From NCBI RefSeq assembly GCF_040436345.1, contig NC_133232.1:9342001-9406000 (forward strand): 64,000 bases of DNA, read 5' to 3'. This document shows, piece after piece, positions 24,101 through 35,880 of this stretch. Positions within the stretch are counted from its first letter, which is position 1. Every line of letters starts with the position of its first letter. The DNA is from Pagrus major (Eukaryota > Chordata > Actinopteri > Spariformes > Sparidae). The notes under the pieces were generated by a model. The model saw only the letters and a list, made by a program, of their open reading frames with translations, did no database searches and was not told the origin of the DNA. The position numbers and the translations under genes were made by a program.

Positions 24101-27100
24101 GATCTCAAACGACATATAACACGGTTCCCAAAACAACATGACTGTCGCAGCGTACCAGCAGCAGGCAAACTGGACATTCGTCACACCATCGAAGTTTGGT
24201 TCGCTTTAGGCAAGAGGCAGACTTTTGGTTACACCCTGGACACAACGACGGTCTCCTGCTGCTCTCTGCTGTCATAATTACTACGGCCACTAGAGGTCGC
24301 TGCTTAACAAGAAATGTAAATATAGGTCTAATTAAGTTGTGTGACCTATGTGATCATAGTCATTTTCCCGATGAGGATATGCTGTTAATCAACACTGGCG
24401 CTTGTCTAACATCTTCAATGATCTCACGCTACTTACGTCATTTGTTTTGTTTTGATTGAGAGACCCCTAGTGGCAGAATTGACATACTGTTTGTTTATTT
24501 TGAATACAGAGAAACAAATGAGCAGCTCTTCTGGATGGTATTTTGTTAGAGATTTGGAGTGTGACTCACTCAATTTAACCACAAAGACTTGATGTAGCGT
24601 CAGGTTGGGGCTTGTCACAGACTCTTTGACCTTCTGTATAGGTGTGTTTTAATGTCAAGTGTGCACTCTGTACAAGATAATAATGCTAGGATCAGGACAG
24701 CTGCAGGGAGATCTTAAAGGGTCAGGAACTATGGAGTAATGGAAGATTAAACAGTAAATATGTGCCTTTATGGAAGCATCTGTATAAGAAAGAAATGAAG
24801 CTCTTGAATGCATTCACAAGCATGAAATAGTAGTAAAAAAATAAAGAACAATAAAAGCCATGAAGTAGAATTTTGTGTGTAAAAGCATTCTTCTAAAAAG
24901 ACTCTCAGTATCTCCATGCTTCTCCCCTGCAGGACCTGGTGGAGCTGCTGCAGCAGCGTGTGGGCCTCCTGGTGGAGGAGAGCGCCCGGGACGGGGAGCT
25001 GCTGCAGCAGGTCGGCTCAGAGCTGCTGTGTCTGCAGAGCTCTGAGGTGAAGCTGGAGGGCCTAGTGGAGGAGCTGCATGCCGAGGCCCATCACAGAGCT
25101 GTTGTGGCAGAGAGGCTCCGGGCAGAGCTGCACGTGGAGGCCCAGCACAGAGCGGAGCTGTCGGAGAGCCTTCATGCAGAGCTCCGCAGGTAGGAGAGAG
25201 AATGACAGACAACAGAAGGGTTGTAATCTCAGTATGTGTTATGCATCCTTACCACCAGGCCACCATAGTCGCAAAGGAGGTTATATTTGTTAGTTGCAGT
25301 CAAACTAAATCTATAAATTTAATTTATTGTATAGATACATTATTATAAAAACAAATTAGACAAATTATTCACAACTTTTAATTTAAAAGTGTTGCACAAA
25401 CCTCAACTGTGCTTCAGACAAGGACCTGTTCCAGCTCTGACTTTTGGAAGAAATACATGAATACATGTGTTAATGTGTCACACTCTTGTTTTTCTTAACC
25501 ATGTTGAAATGTTGATGGTTTGATTTAAGCACATTCCTCCATGTTCCACCCAGCTGTTAAAACTGAGCAAAAAGTAAAAACGAACATTAACGCAGATAAG
25601 GCCGCAGACGAAGAAAAGAAACATTCGAATTGATAAAAAAAACAAAAAAACAACTGTAAACCTAAAGTTTGATTACCATCTCCGGCAAACTGAAGCCAAG
25701 TGAAGCCGCCACCAGCTGCTGCGAGCCCACAGAGAAGAACTTCATCTCAAAATGTTTTGTTTCAGTCTCAAGACTGAATAAATACATTGAGTTCAGAGCT
25801 GTGATTTGGAATCAGCAGAAATGTCCTCCCTGTGAGCAGCGGCGTGCCTCAATCTGCTGACTTTACATCTCTGTGGAGAGTTGGCTTAGTCTCAGAATAT
25901 GTTTTCACATCATGATTCCAGACCCACAAATCAGGAGATGAAACAAATCTTAACGTCAACAGAGAAGTTCATATAAAAATTCTTATTGACTCAAATATTG
26001 AATGTATCGATACAGTCATGAAAATGATTCTCATGTGCTTGTCTGTGACTGATAAATACATACAGTAGATCTGTGGAAGAAACACCTGTAAAAATACATA
26101 AAAATGGAACATTATTGGAGTAAAGAGAAATCAAAACAACAAAGAGTTGCACTTCGACTCAAAGAATACTTTATATTAAGGTCCTTGTAATTAGTGTTAC
26201 TTAAAAGATTAGAAAGCCCTTATAGGTTTTATATAAGTGTTAATAATATTGAAGTCAAATTAAACTGACTACAAGCAAAGTGATAAAATAGGTCAAATCT
26301 TTTTGTATTTGTCACCAACAGTAAGACGGTGGAGCTGCAGAGGCTACGAGACAAAAACAAAACGTTGACGAAGGAGCTGAAGGAGAAACGCAGCGCTCAT
26401 CAGAAGGAGGTGAGAGAACAAAGCTGAGGACAGAAAAAAATGCAGCTCGAGGATAATATCATAATAATATTATCATGTATTATATATAATGATATAATAT
26501 TATACCAAATGGCTGTAACTTGGTTAGAAAATGTTGGATGTTGACAAAAATGTATTTTTTCTGTCTGGGTTTGCAGTAAAAACACCGAATTTGACTGTTT
26601 TTTTTAAAAAAATCTGGTAAATTCATCTAAAATTAAGAATTTTACTGAGCCAGACTGAAACATCAGGTTCTCCTGATACAAATGATGTATGACACTTGAT
26701 GCTGACTACCAGAAAATGGGAGGAAAAACAAAATCAAAGAAACAGTTATAGTGAAATCTGCTGCTCAGTGGTTGTAGTTCCACTTCTGTCCAGCAGATGT
26801 CAGGATTGGACTAGTTCTGCTTTGGTCTCTCTGGATGAGGATAAATCGATAAATAATGGTCTTTTAATGTTTTTTATAATGAATGTGAAGCGTTTCTCTT
26901 TGTCAAACGTGCGGCCAAGAAACGGAGCAGCACAACATCCTCCTGCTGCCAGCTCCTCCAATCAGAAGTAATGGATTAACACCGTTCATGCTTTTCTCAG
27001 GCTAGTTTAGGTCACTGTGTCAGCGAGCCAGTTAAAAACAGCGAATAACAAGTCTGATGTTCGATTTCAAACGATTAATTTCATGAAACATTAAACCTCA

Positions 27101-28783
27101 AGGTTCAAATTTATGTGCAGAGGCCAAATTTGACAAACTACAACCACCCCAGAGAACACAGTAACTCAGAGTTTACTGGCACCCATTTTGTATTAATGTG
27201 TGTTGATTCTGGGCATTAGTGAGACATTCCTACACACTGTCAGGATTTTTTTTTTTTTAATTTACACTTGGCCTCAAAGACTCACTCCCTCCCTGGCCTC
27301 TGTTTCAACCAGTCCATCAAACAACAGACTAAAAATCCTGGTCTACAATTATCTCTCCAAGAGAAGAAAACAAGAGGCCGCTGTGTCAGTGAGGAACTTC
27401 ATGAGAACATTTATTTGTGGTGAATCAAGTCGGTGAATTATCATGAAAGTCTGGGGGGTCGGAGATTAAATCAGACCCTTTTGGATTCACTCGTCTTTCC
27501 AGATGAAGGACTTGAAAATTCAAGTCAGTGCAATCAGTCACACGTGTCCTCATTATTTCCTGTGATGTTGTCTTGTGTTTGAGGTGAGGGAGCTGCAGCA
27601 GGAGAACGAGGGGAGTCTGGGGAAACTTCAGGAGACGGCAGAGCAGTTTGAGTGGCTGTGTCAACAGCAACGCTACTGGATGTGTTGTGTCAAGAGGTCG
27701 GTACTTCCTCCCTGAACTTTTGACCTGATCGAACTGAGTTTTACAATCACACATGATGATGATTCTGATGATGATGAGCTTTCATATGTGTCTTCATTGA
27801 CATTCAAGGACACTGAAGTGCCAGAAAACCAACTTTTGGAATTAGAAAAATAAAAATGACTGGTTATTCCACATGAGCAATTTCTGTATTTGTGTTTTGT
27901 CTCTTCTCACTTGCGTCAGTTGGACAGGCCTAGGCTGAAAAAATGTGGTAATCTTACGTATTTTCAGCGTAAAGGAAAAAATCAACATTTGTATTTATTC
28001 ACTAACTCCTGCAACCTCAACCTCATGATGGAGAAAACAACCGTGATTAACAGTTGGATGATGGATGGGCAGCTTTACTTGTTTTTAAAGTAGTTGGCGT
28101 TAGCTAGTTAGCTCAGTTAGCCGTGCAGCTAGTGGTCTTATGGAGTGCCAATGCTCGGACTCAGAGCTTGGAGCACTGGGGGGAGTGTGAGTGTTAACAC
28201 TGTGTTGTTTTTAGGGCTGGGGCAGGGAGATCAGTTAATAGGACCGCTAACTGCACAGCTAACTGAGCTAAGTAGAAAACAGCTGCTGCTGTCACTGGTC
28301 ACTGTGCGTAAATACTTCTATTTCTACAGATTCAAAAACTGCCTGGTGGAGGAGAGAGAAGCTCTGCTGCGACAGGTCAGCATGTTGGAAAAGAAGGCTG
28401 AGAAACTGAAGAAGAGGTTAAACGATGACAGTCCCTCACAGAGCGTCCTCTGTCCTCTGCAGGACACTAAATGCTGTGATAGGTAAGGTAGAAAAAACAA
28501 CGTATCACTGTGATAAAGCTTCACGTCTTGTGCCAGACATCAGTTCTGGAGTGTTTTAAAAACCTCCCACTGGGCGTTAAATAAAGAAAACAAAATTCCT
28601 CTTCATCTCACATCATTTTTATATATATCCCACTTTGGCCCACCCCTACATGCTTTCAGGTCAACATGAATTTACAACCCGCCTTTCTTTTCAAGCAGTA
28701 TAACATGGGATGCAGATGCAGAGATTGACTTCAAGTCTCAGGTGGAGAAGTCGAACACACTGTATGAGGAGCTCTTTAACGAG
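21158..28783 (+). CDS. Unrecognised coiled-coil protein gene (seven firm exons)
   Basis: Exons 21158-21248, 22734-22891, 24933-25189, 26322-26409, 27584-27696, 28330-28482 and 28699-28783 join in frame to 315 codons. The product starts MKRFFRAHRDEDYSQIQYL, then is largely helical and rich in E, L, Q, R and K. Exon 3 carries repeated HAEAHHRAVVAERLRAEL / HVEAQHRAELSESLHAEL units; exon 5 has FEWLCQQQRYWMCCVKR; exon 6 has EEREALLRQVSMLEKKAEKL. This is a coiled coil with a Cys/Trp patch and no signal peptide or membrane segment. Donors match GTAAGA, GTGAAC, GTAGGA, GTGAGA, GTCGGT, GTAAGG and GTACCA. The ATG has A at -3. I know no named family with certainty. The last firm exon ends in phase 0 with no stop, so more exons follow. 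Confidence 0.87.
21989..22240 (+). repeat. Diverged interspersed repeat in intron 1 of the coiled-coil gene
   Basis: TAGGGGTAGACCGATTATCAG...GGCCGATATTCAG resembles the start of a teleost repeat with alternating CCGAT motifs. GAGCTGCTGGATTCTGGTG...CTCTCTGGCC also resembles repeats I have seen in teleosts. Boundaries are uncertain. Confidence 0.4.
23752..23930 (+). repeat. 21-bp minisatellite
   Basis: Seven identical 21-base units, each holding GTTAACTCAAGGTAACGG, start at 23781, 23802, 23823, 23844, 23865, 23886 and 23907. A shorter variant pair precedes them. The array lies in the intron 22892-24932 of the coiled-coil gene. Perfect identity points to recent expansion. Confidence 0.95.
24213..24330 (+). 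repeat. Interspersed repeat, copy 1 (internally deleted)
   Basis: ACTTTTGGTTACACCCTGGACACAA and GCCACTAGAGGTCGCTGC match 42281-42465, but about 80 bases between the two blocks are missing here. Family not named. Confidence 0.65.
28109..28271. mobile_element. Short inverted-repeat element just before a coiled-coil exon
   Basis: TTAGCTCAGTTAGCCGTGCAG at 28109 pairs with CTGCACAGCTAACTGAGCTAA ending at 28271. About 30-base arms with few mismatches enclose about 100 bases. It ends 58 bases before the exon that starts at 28330. It looks like a MITE; no clear target duplication was seen. Confidence 0.65.
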
Positions 28784-28836
28784 GTACCACTTTAATTTTT
28801 CTCCAAAATGTTTCACAAAGTCTTGTTGTAGCCTAA

Positions 28837-29060
28837 ATGTTCAGTGTTTTGGAATCTGTGGGTGGGAGACGCACAAACCTCAGGGGTGAAGTATTAGAGA
28901 TTTATAAGGGAGGGCTAATATTCATCTGAGAATCGCTGCCAAGTCTCAGAGGAGTTACTGCGCTGTCAGTTGTTCCAGAAATTAGAGGTGCCTCTTGAAC
29001 CTGGGCGGCTGAGTGTGTTTTTCTGTCTTCTGTAGATTGTTTAAAGTAAAGAGGCTTTGA
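28837..29060 (+). repeat. Five-copy degenerate family, copy 1
   Basis: Shares the ordered blocks TTCAGTGTTTTGGAATCT, CCTCAGGGGTGAAGTATTAGAG, GCTAATATTCATCTGAGAA and CAGAGGAGTT with the other copies in this gene's introns. Confidence 0.6.
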
Positions 29061-29439
29061 GGTAACTGCAGGGGTCACCGAGAGCTCTTTGGCAACCAAA
29101 CACGAAGCCAAAACAGTTCTTCTGACTTCCACAAACCTCTCATATGTGAAGGACTACAACTAATGATTATTTTTATTAACAAATAATCTACCTATTATTT
29201 TTTTATTTTGAAAAGTCAAATAAGACAAATACAGTAGATATTCAATTTTCTTATCATTCATGACAAAGACGAGCATCAAATCCTCACATTTCAGAAGTCG
29301 GAACCAGAAAATGTTTGACGTTTGCTGGAAAAATAACAGAAAAAAGGTTTCAAAATCATTTTCTTTCCATCAACTCATTCAAAAATCATGCTGCTCTTAT
29401 GTGAGAAAATCTCGGTGACTCTTGGTTTTAAGAGCGACC

Positions 29440-29650
29440 ACGTCTATATAAAAACATTTCTGGATGAAAGACAAGGACAGATCTGAAGGCTGTAATAGAA
29501 GAAGTCCAAAAACACAGGGGTAATACTCATCTGGGTGCGACTGCCAGTCGCTACAGGGGTTGTCATACAGCCAGAACTGTGAAACTTCATGGGTACTGAA
29601 AGTCTTGTCTTTGTTTTTGTCTTTAAAAAGTTTCTTGAAAGTTTTTAATC
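29440..29650 (+). repeat. Five-copy degenerate family, copy 2
   Basis: Shared blocks: GGACAGATCTGAAGG, TCCAAAAACACAGGGGTAAT, ACTCATCTGGGTGCGACTGC and GGGTACTGAAAGTCTTGTC. Confidence 0.6.
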
Positions 29651-30308
29651 GAATCATTGGATAACCGCAGAACGTTCCTTAAAAAAGACCCAAGTGAAAG
29701 AACATCTCCTTCGTAAGAGTTTGTGGAGCTAAATGAACATCCAAATCGCCAGAATAAATGTTGGCAATGTACGTTTCTGCAAACCACAGATATGTTGCCA
29801 CTTTACATTCCTTTATGTTGTGACAATGTTGTGCTTATGATCTGGTTAGGTTTAGGCACAGAAACCACTTAGTTAGGGTCAGGAAAAGATCACGTCTTGG
29901 CCTAAAATACCTGATTTTGTCGCCACAAACACAACTAAAAAACGTTCCAATGTCCCGCAAAAAACATCTGATCCTGTTGCCAAAAACATGCCACCAAATG
30001 TCTCGACATCGTGTTAAAAAATATCTATTAGCTTCATACTACTCGCCCAGCTGTTACACCAGTGCCATTATCTCCACAACTTAAAACATGAGGATATGCC
30101 AGTATTGTGTTCACAACTTGTTTCCACGGCCCCCATGTGGCCAAATAAATAGTTACTGCAGGTTTAAAAAGAGCTGTTTTCAACTGTTGAAATAATAAAC
30201 CAATGCTGCCCTTTTCCTGGAGAGGACAGCCGCCTCCTTCAGGCGTATTTTGTTTCACCTATTGACTACGGTTCATTAAGATTTCAGAAAGGACCAATAT
30301 CTTTAGAG

Positions 30309-30545
30309 TGATCAGTTCAGTGTTTTGAAATCTCTGGATTTAAAGAGACGAGTTCAGATCTCTGGGGTGAAATATGAGAAATCCAAAGCACAGAGCCAAT
30401 ATTCATCCAGGCACAGCTGCCAGTCTGCAGTGGGCTTGTTGTAGTGCCAGGATTTTCCCAAAAAATCTTTCAAGGGCATTAAAGTCTCATCAGTGTTTTT
30501 ATTTTGTCTGTGCAGTGAATTTTAAGGAGAGCTTCATACAGCGTT
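30309..30545 (+). repeat. Five-copy degenerate family, copy 3
   Basis: Shared blocks: TTCAGTGTTTTGAAATCT, AGTTCAGATCTCTGGGGTGA, CCAATATTCATCCAGGCACAG, CTGCCAGTCTGCAGTGG and TCATCAGTGTTTTTATTTTG. Confidence 0.65.
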
Positions 30546-30789
30546 CAACAGCACTGCGCAGATGACACTGCCATATCACTTTACAGCCACAAGGGGGCAC
30601 ATTAGTCAACCATTATTGAAATTGAATATTCTCAAGCATGGAAACTTATTTTACTGTTCAAAATATTTTATTTTTTTTATGAATGAAAACACAATTTAAG
30701 AAATGCTACAAAATCTGGGTAAGTTACTTGGCAATCTGTCTTCCTCAGAAAACAACCATTTAGGTTGACTGTGCATTTATTTATTTTTT

Positions 30790-31110
30790 TATTTTACATT
30801 CATTGTTGGGCGGCGACCTACAGTGGCCATTTTAATTATCATGGCAGCAAAAGAGGAAGGCAGGAGACTGAGTATAAAGAGCGACAAAGTCTTCACAGTG
30901 AGGAGGGTGGGGCGGACAAACACAGGATTTTCACCCAGGAGACTGAGTTAATTAAAATTAGTAACAAAGTTAACTTATGTAATGTACATAACGTTATTCC
31001 TAACCAAGTTTTGTTGCCTAAAATCAACCAAACTGTGACTGTATGACAACGGTCTGGTACACTGCAACTGTCGCTACAAAAGTCAAGTTGTTTTGGGACG
31101 AGGTATGCGG
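30790..31110 (+). repeat. Diverged repeat, paired with 45990-46390
   Basis: CACCCAGGAGACTGAGTTA, AACGTTATTCCTAACC and AAGTCAAGTTGTTTTGGGAC line up in order with blocks in the 46-kb copy. It is an old interspersed family I cannot name. Confidence 0.45.
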
Positions 31111-31705
31111 ATGAGTTGGAGGGAGAGGGCACAATCAGCTGCTTGTTTTCATTTGATTCCATTTTTCTCTAAAGTTTGAATCACTGAAATATCTTATGAC
31201 CTTTCCTTGTTGAATTAGGTCTTTACTTTATTAACCTTGCAGTAAACTGGGAGGATCAGTGTCTTTTATAAACTGGAAACACACATTTTTAGGTACAAAA
31301 ACAGCTTAATCTGATCAGCCCCTTTTCAGAAATCTACAGTTTTTCAATAAAAATGATTACCTCTGAAAGGAGTTCCAGTATATTACAACTTGGGTCTTAT
31401 TTTTGTATTTTTTGGCAATTCTGTCCATCAAAAATAATACCGTACACACAAACTTCATTGTGGGGATCAGAAATGCAGCAGTTATCAACACTTTGATGTT
31501 CTCATTTTGGGATTTTATTGTAGTGATGTCACCATGTTCACAGATTTCAGCAATTACTTGAGGTAGTAAAATGTTATCATAACTTAAATTATGGCCAAAA
31601 TGACAAGATTAAGACACCAGAGAATGATTATTTGAATTTATGGAGATGCTTGTAATCTGAAAAGAAGCTTTGAGGGGGTTATTTGATGTCTTTATTTAAT
31701 AACAG

Positions 31706-31750
31706 GAGGACCTCATCACAGAGAAATCACACTGTACCTCTGATATGAAG
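31706..31750 (+). CDS. Tentative small exon of the coiled-coil gene
   Basis: AATAACAG precedes 45 bases (15 codons, EDLITEKSHCTSDMK), followed by GTTTAT. Phase 0 at both ends fits the exon ending at 28783. The charged sequence matches the gene's style, but the donor is weak and the exon is short. Confidence 0.35.
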
Positions 31751-31829
31751 GTTTATTCATGAATCTTTAAGGGCTAAAGTGCATAAAGTCTTTGGATTTT
31801 TAGAAAACATCTACCTTTTAGACCAGTTA

Positions 31830-32040
31830 GTTTTAAAAAAATCTTTGGATTGGAGACAAGTGCAAATCTCAGGGGAGAAATAGAAATTCAAAACACAGAT
31901 ATTCATCTGAAGAGGACTGCCAGTCCCCCATGGACTTGTAGGGCTGCCAGGACATTCATAAAACTACTTCTTGGGCACAGGAGTCTGATCAGTGTTTTAG
32001 TTTTTCTGTTTGTCGGCTTTAAAAAGTTGGACGCCTTTGG
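31830..32040 (+). repeat. Five-copy degenerate family, copy 4
   Basis: Shared blocks: TTTGGATTGGAGACAAGTGC, AAATCTCAGGGGAGAAAT, GATATTCATCTGAAGAGGAC, CTGCCAGTCCCCCATGG and GAGTCTGATCAGTGTTTTAG. Confidence 0.65.
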
Positions 32041-32224
32041 GGAACTATTGATTGCAAAGCCATTTTACAATCAAACAGGAACCCCACAATGTCCCACAAA
32101 GGGCTCCTCCAGGAAGTGTTCGCAAATCCTGACAGGCTCTCAACAACGCTTCATCCTCCTGGAGGATTTTTTAGAAACCCAAAAGGTGCTCGCTTTGGGA
32201 TTTTTAAAAGCTCCCCCGTCTTCG

Positions 32225-32425
32225 GAGTGACAAGTTCAGTGTGGATAAGAGGAAGTCTGACAGACAGAACATAAGGCTGATACTCGTGTGCTGCCAGTCC
32301 CCAGAGGAGCCGCAGTGCTGCCAAAGCCTTGAGAGACCGCTGATACTTTCTGGGCACCAGAGTCACGACAGGCCTTTTCTCTGTCTGTCTGTCGGCTGCA
32401 CATGGCTTCCTCCCAAGCCGCCCGG
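32225..32425 (+). repeat. Five-copy degenerate family, copy 5
   Basis: Shared blocks: GTGACAAGTTCAGTGTGG, CTGCCAGTCCCCAGAGGAGC, GCAGTGCTGCCAAAG, TGGGCACCAGAGTC and CTGTCTGTCGGCTGC. Confidence 0.6.
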
Positions 32426-33004
32426 GTCCTCTTCCAAAACAGCAGAGAGATGACTAATAATGACTGGAGGGAGGTGATTGCCTCTGTGCTTCATTCCCCT
32501 CACCTCTCACAGGCTCTGCAGTGCATTTCTCAAGATAATTATTCTGATTGAGTGCAGATGATGCAGGGTGATGTTTTTTTTTCAGCCCCTGCAGAGCTGA
32601 GACAGGGAGGAAACTTAGCTGGAGGAGCGGGGATCGCCGGAGACAGAGAGGAAATAACCGTGATAAAACGCATTACCAACTTTGTCATGATTTAGATAAA
32701 CTGCAGACATGGGTGTCGGTCTGAGTTGCTAAAGAGATGAAATAGATACTGACGTCCAAATAGACAATAACGGAAATGTGGGAGTGAGTAAGTGGTAAGG
32801 TTTTGGTTATCTGCAAGACATCCATGCATCTGGCCTAAAAATGTGTAACATGTGTTTAACATTTGTTTGCGTTACTAAAATTCTGTAAAACTCTATGTAA
32901 CCCTGTTGTACACCTCCAATAAATGGCATGAGTTTGCTGGGATTCCAGTTCAACTGCCTTCAAAATAGATTTCACTTTACTCTGGCCTGTCCACAAACAT
33001 TTGA

Positions 33005-33370
33005 GTGCTGGGATTTCAAAGTCTCCAGGAAGAGCACCGGGCTTCGAAGCTCATTTTTGTATCGGTCAAACAGCCCCATGTGATGCACGGGGGCCCAAAA
33101 ATACTTCTTCCCGTAAGCTTACATTGTGAAACAAGTGGCTGGAAAAAAGTGGATACATTTATGTGTGCGCCACAACCCCTGTGAAAAAGGACTTGTTACA
33201 CTATCCTAATTTGGCCATTTGGAAAGTCTAGAAGAGCTGCATCGCTAAATCATTTTGTCTCTGTTCAAGTTAGCTGGCTTGGTCGGTGGAAGTCTCTAGT
33301 GCGCACGCTCCATGGGCCCCACAACATGGAAAATCTGGGTAACTTTATATCTGGGAAGTTGAGCTTTTTT
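33005..33370 (+). repeat. Three-copy interspersed family, copy 1
   Basis: Shares GGGGCCCAAAAA, TAAGCTTACATTGTGAAA, TTCAAGTTAGCTGG and TGGGAAGTTGAGCTTTTTT with 48312-49033, and in reverse with 56930-57345. It also shares GCGCACGCTCCATGGGCC with the third copy. It is noncoding. Confidence 0.8.
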
Positions 33371-34085
33371 GTGTCACATTAAACACATGGGTTACTTTTT
33401 CATGTCTTTTACTTCAGTCTCTCTTCCAAAGTCAATGCTGATTGAATGCTGCTCGAACGCAGACGAATGGAAAAATATTCACGCACTAACGTCCAGAGCT
33501 TCAACGTGCGTCATAGTGTTCTTCCGGGTGTCACGTCTCCATCACTGCTATTTGGAGCCAATAAACATCCATGATTACTGTTGTATCATTTGACCTGGGA
33601 ATGAATCTCGATTGTACCTGTTCCCACTGAAGACAAAAGCCAGATGTGTTTGTGGGCTTTTTTGTCAAGAGTTTGCTCCATTTGTGATCTCGGCATTCTG
33701 TATGTTACTTTGTCATATAATGTCGCCAGAACTTATCCAAAAAGTTGAAACACCATTTTAATACCTACTACATCTAGCAGTGTGATCCATCTTCCAAGTT
33801 ATTTTCATGATCTCACAGATTTATGCTGTTTGCTTGAAAAAATAAAACATTTGCCCAGAGTGAGACCAACAAAGCTTGCGACAAGAAGATAAGTGGATCA
33901 GCAGTTTTTAGGAAAATATTGGAATTAAATGTGTTTGCTTTTCATCACCCACCAAGTTTTACCTTGATATCTAGAAATCTTTTGACCTGCCATTACTGTA
34001 TTTCTTCTCTGTTTCCTTTCCTGCAGATACTGAATGTTTATTGTCTTTGTTCATCTTCACTTACCGTTTATTTTTCTGTCCTCAG

Positions 34086-34124
34086 GCAGGGAGCCCTATC
34101 AACAGATACCAAAAACCTCCTTGA
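34086..34124 (+). CDS. Tentative last exon of the coiled-coil gene
   Basis: A strong pyrimidine tract and CCTCAG acceptor are followed, in phase 0, by AGSPINRYQKPP and a TGA. An ATTAAA hexamer lies 220 bases on. In another frame the same acceptor opens a longer Ser-rich reading ending at a TAG near 34190, but its phase does not match the known exons. Confidence 0.3.
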   Translation, partial: AGSPINRYQKPP

Positions 34125-34346
34125 GGACAGAAGCCTGGAGCCAGGACTCGTCTTCTTTTTCTCTTCCCACCTTCTGCAAACCAGAAGATAACTAGATGTT
34201 TGTGTGTGTGGTTAGCTTCCAATCTTTGTCTAAAAAAACCCACAAAAACTTGGAAAAACATACCTGTGAAGCCATGCATTCAATGTTTTTCTTCCACTAT
34301 TGTTAACTTGTCTTGAAAAGAATCTGCTTTCATGATATACGACTGA

Positions 34347-34352
34347 ATTAAA
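34347..34352 (+). other. Candidate polyadenylation signal ATTAAA
   Basis: Common variant hexamer followed by T/G-rich sequence, positioned to end a transcript using the acceptor at 34085. Confidence 0.3.
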
Positions 34353-35880
34353 CTCTGTACAGTTTGCTTCTGTTCTCCTTTCTGCTGTGACACATGCACA
34401 TCACATGTTCCTCAAGTCACGTCTTCCTGTAATTGTCCATTATTCAGACTTGTTAATCAACACCACTAACTAAAGCTGAAGCACCTGAGAATGTTCTCTC
34501 TTGTTGTTGTGCCAATGAGTCCTCACGGCAGCAGCTGGTACACAGAGGAAACAACAAACGTGTTGTTTAGACCAAAATGAAGCCGTGCTTGTTGACAGTC
34601 TGGTACATCTCAGATTTCCTCACTTATCACTTGGCTTTCACTTGTCAGCAAAAATTTAAAAGGGATGTGAGCTGGCTCAGATTGATGATGACAACTCAGA
34701 GGACTCAGTATGTGAACCATATGATGCACTCGTGGTGTAAAGGCAACAACAGTTTACGGACAAAGCAAATGTTTGGTCATGTTATAGTTTTAGGTAGTGT
34801 AAAATTTGTCAAATGTTGTTTTTTTATTTAGACTTTAGTCTTTCGTCAAATCCCAATTCACCGCTTGCCCCTATCACTTTGCAGGCCCCCTCCCTGAAGT
34901 ATTAAGGTATGAAAACCCTCTGTTGTCAATGTATTATGGTCCTTTTCTGGACAATGAGCAGAAAACAATCTCTACCAGTTGCAGACATCTCAGTAGCTAA
35001 CAAACTAGCGAGCTAACATTACATTGTTATTACTTTTTGTGTGTAACGAGGTCAATATTACCCTACATTGTAATAAAAATGATGTTGAGATAAAGGTAGG
35101 TAACTTTGTTAAAAAACGTACAGGAAAGGTTAAATGTTACATCAGGATAAAAATGTTAAAATGGTTTAACGGTACATTATAAAAATGGTTAAACAGCTAT
35201 TTCATCGATGATTAAAAGGGTACGATGTAATAACTACATTTAAAAAGATGCAGAGGCATTGTTATAAATATTGAGTTTTATTTTGAAGAGTTCACGGTTG
35301 TAAAAGGAAGTGGTATTTGTGAACAAGAGTAATTCTGATCATTCATTGGTTGAGGTGGTTGATGGACAGGTGGGCAGTAACAGGAAGTAAAAGTCTGAGC
35401 TAAGTTTTTGTGGCTTGTCGGATAACACATCATGACAGAGAAGAAGACCTTGAAGAGTTTATGCAACAAGTGTGTAGTTGATGTCTCAGACTTTCTACTA
35501 GTGAGTCTGTGTCAAGATACTCGTGCTACATGATTCTGTGGGCAGCTTAAGATATTTATACTCGAAGTGTGTCGTACAGTTGTTCACCTGTGTGCATTAG
35601 CTTCAGGTGTTTGTTAGCTCATTAGCATACTGAGTGTATGTTGTTAGCATTCATTAGCAAAGTGAATGGACTCCTAGCCACTGTTTAGCTAACCCAGCTA
35701 ACAACTAACTAAAGGCCTTAGTTTATCGTTTCTGGCGTGGAAACCCTGAAGATTTATCAGAGACTGCTTTGAGCTGACATTACAGTATCAACTTAATGCT
35801 CAGTGGTCATTGCACTTCGCTGGAGAAGACTACGCTGTCGCTGGACACCTGGGTGCCATCTTGTTCTTCACCAAGACCAA

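Noticed and set aside
29847..30000. GGTTAGGTTTAGGCAC phrase as a telomere-like repeat
   Set aside because: The phrase occurs once with non-telomeric continuation and resembles a common fish interspersed repeat also seen near 42020.
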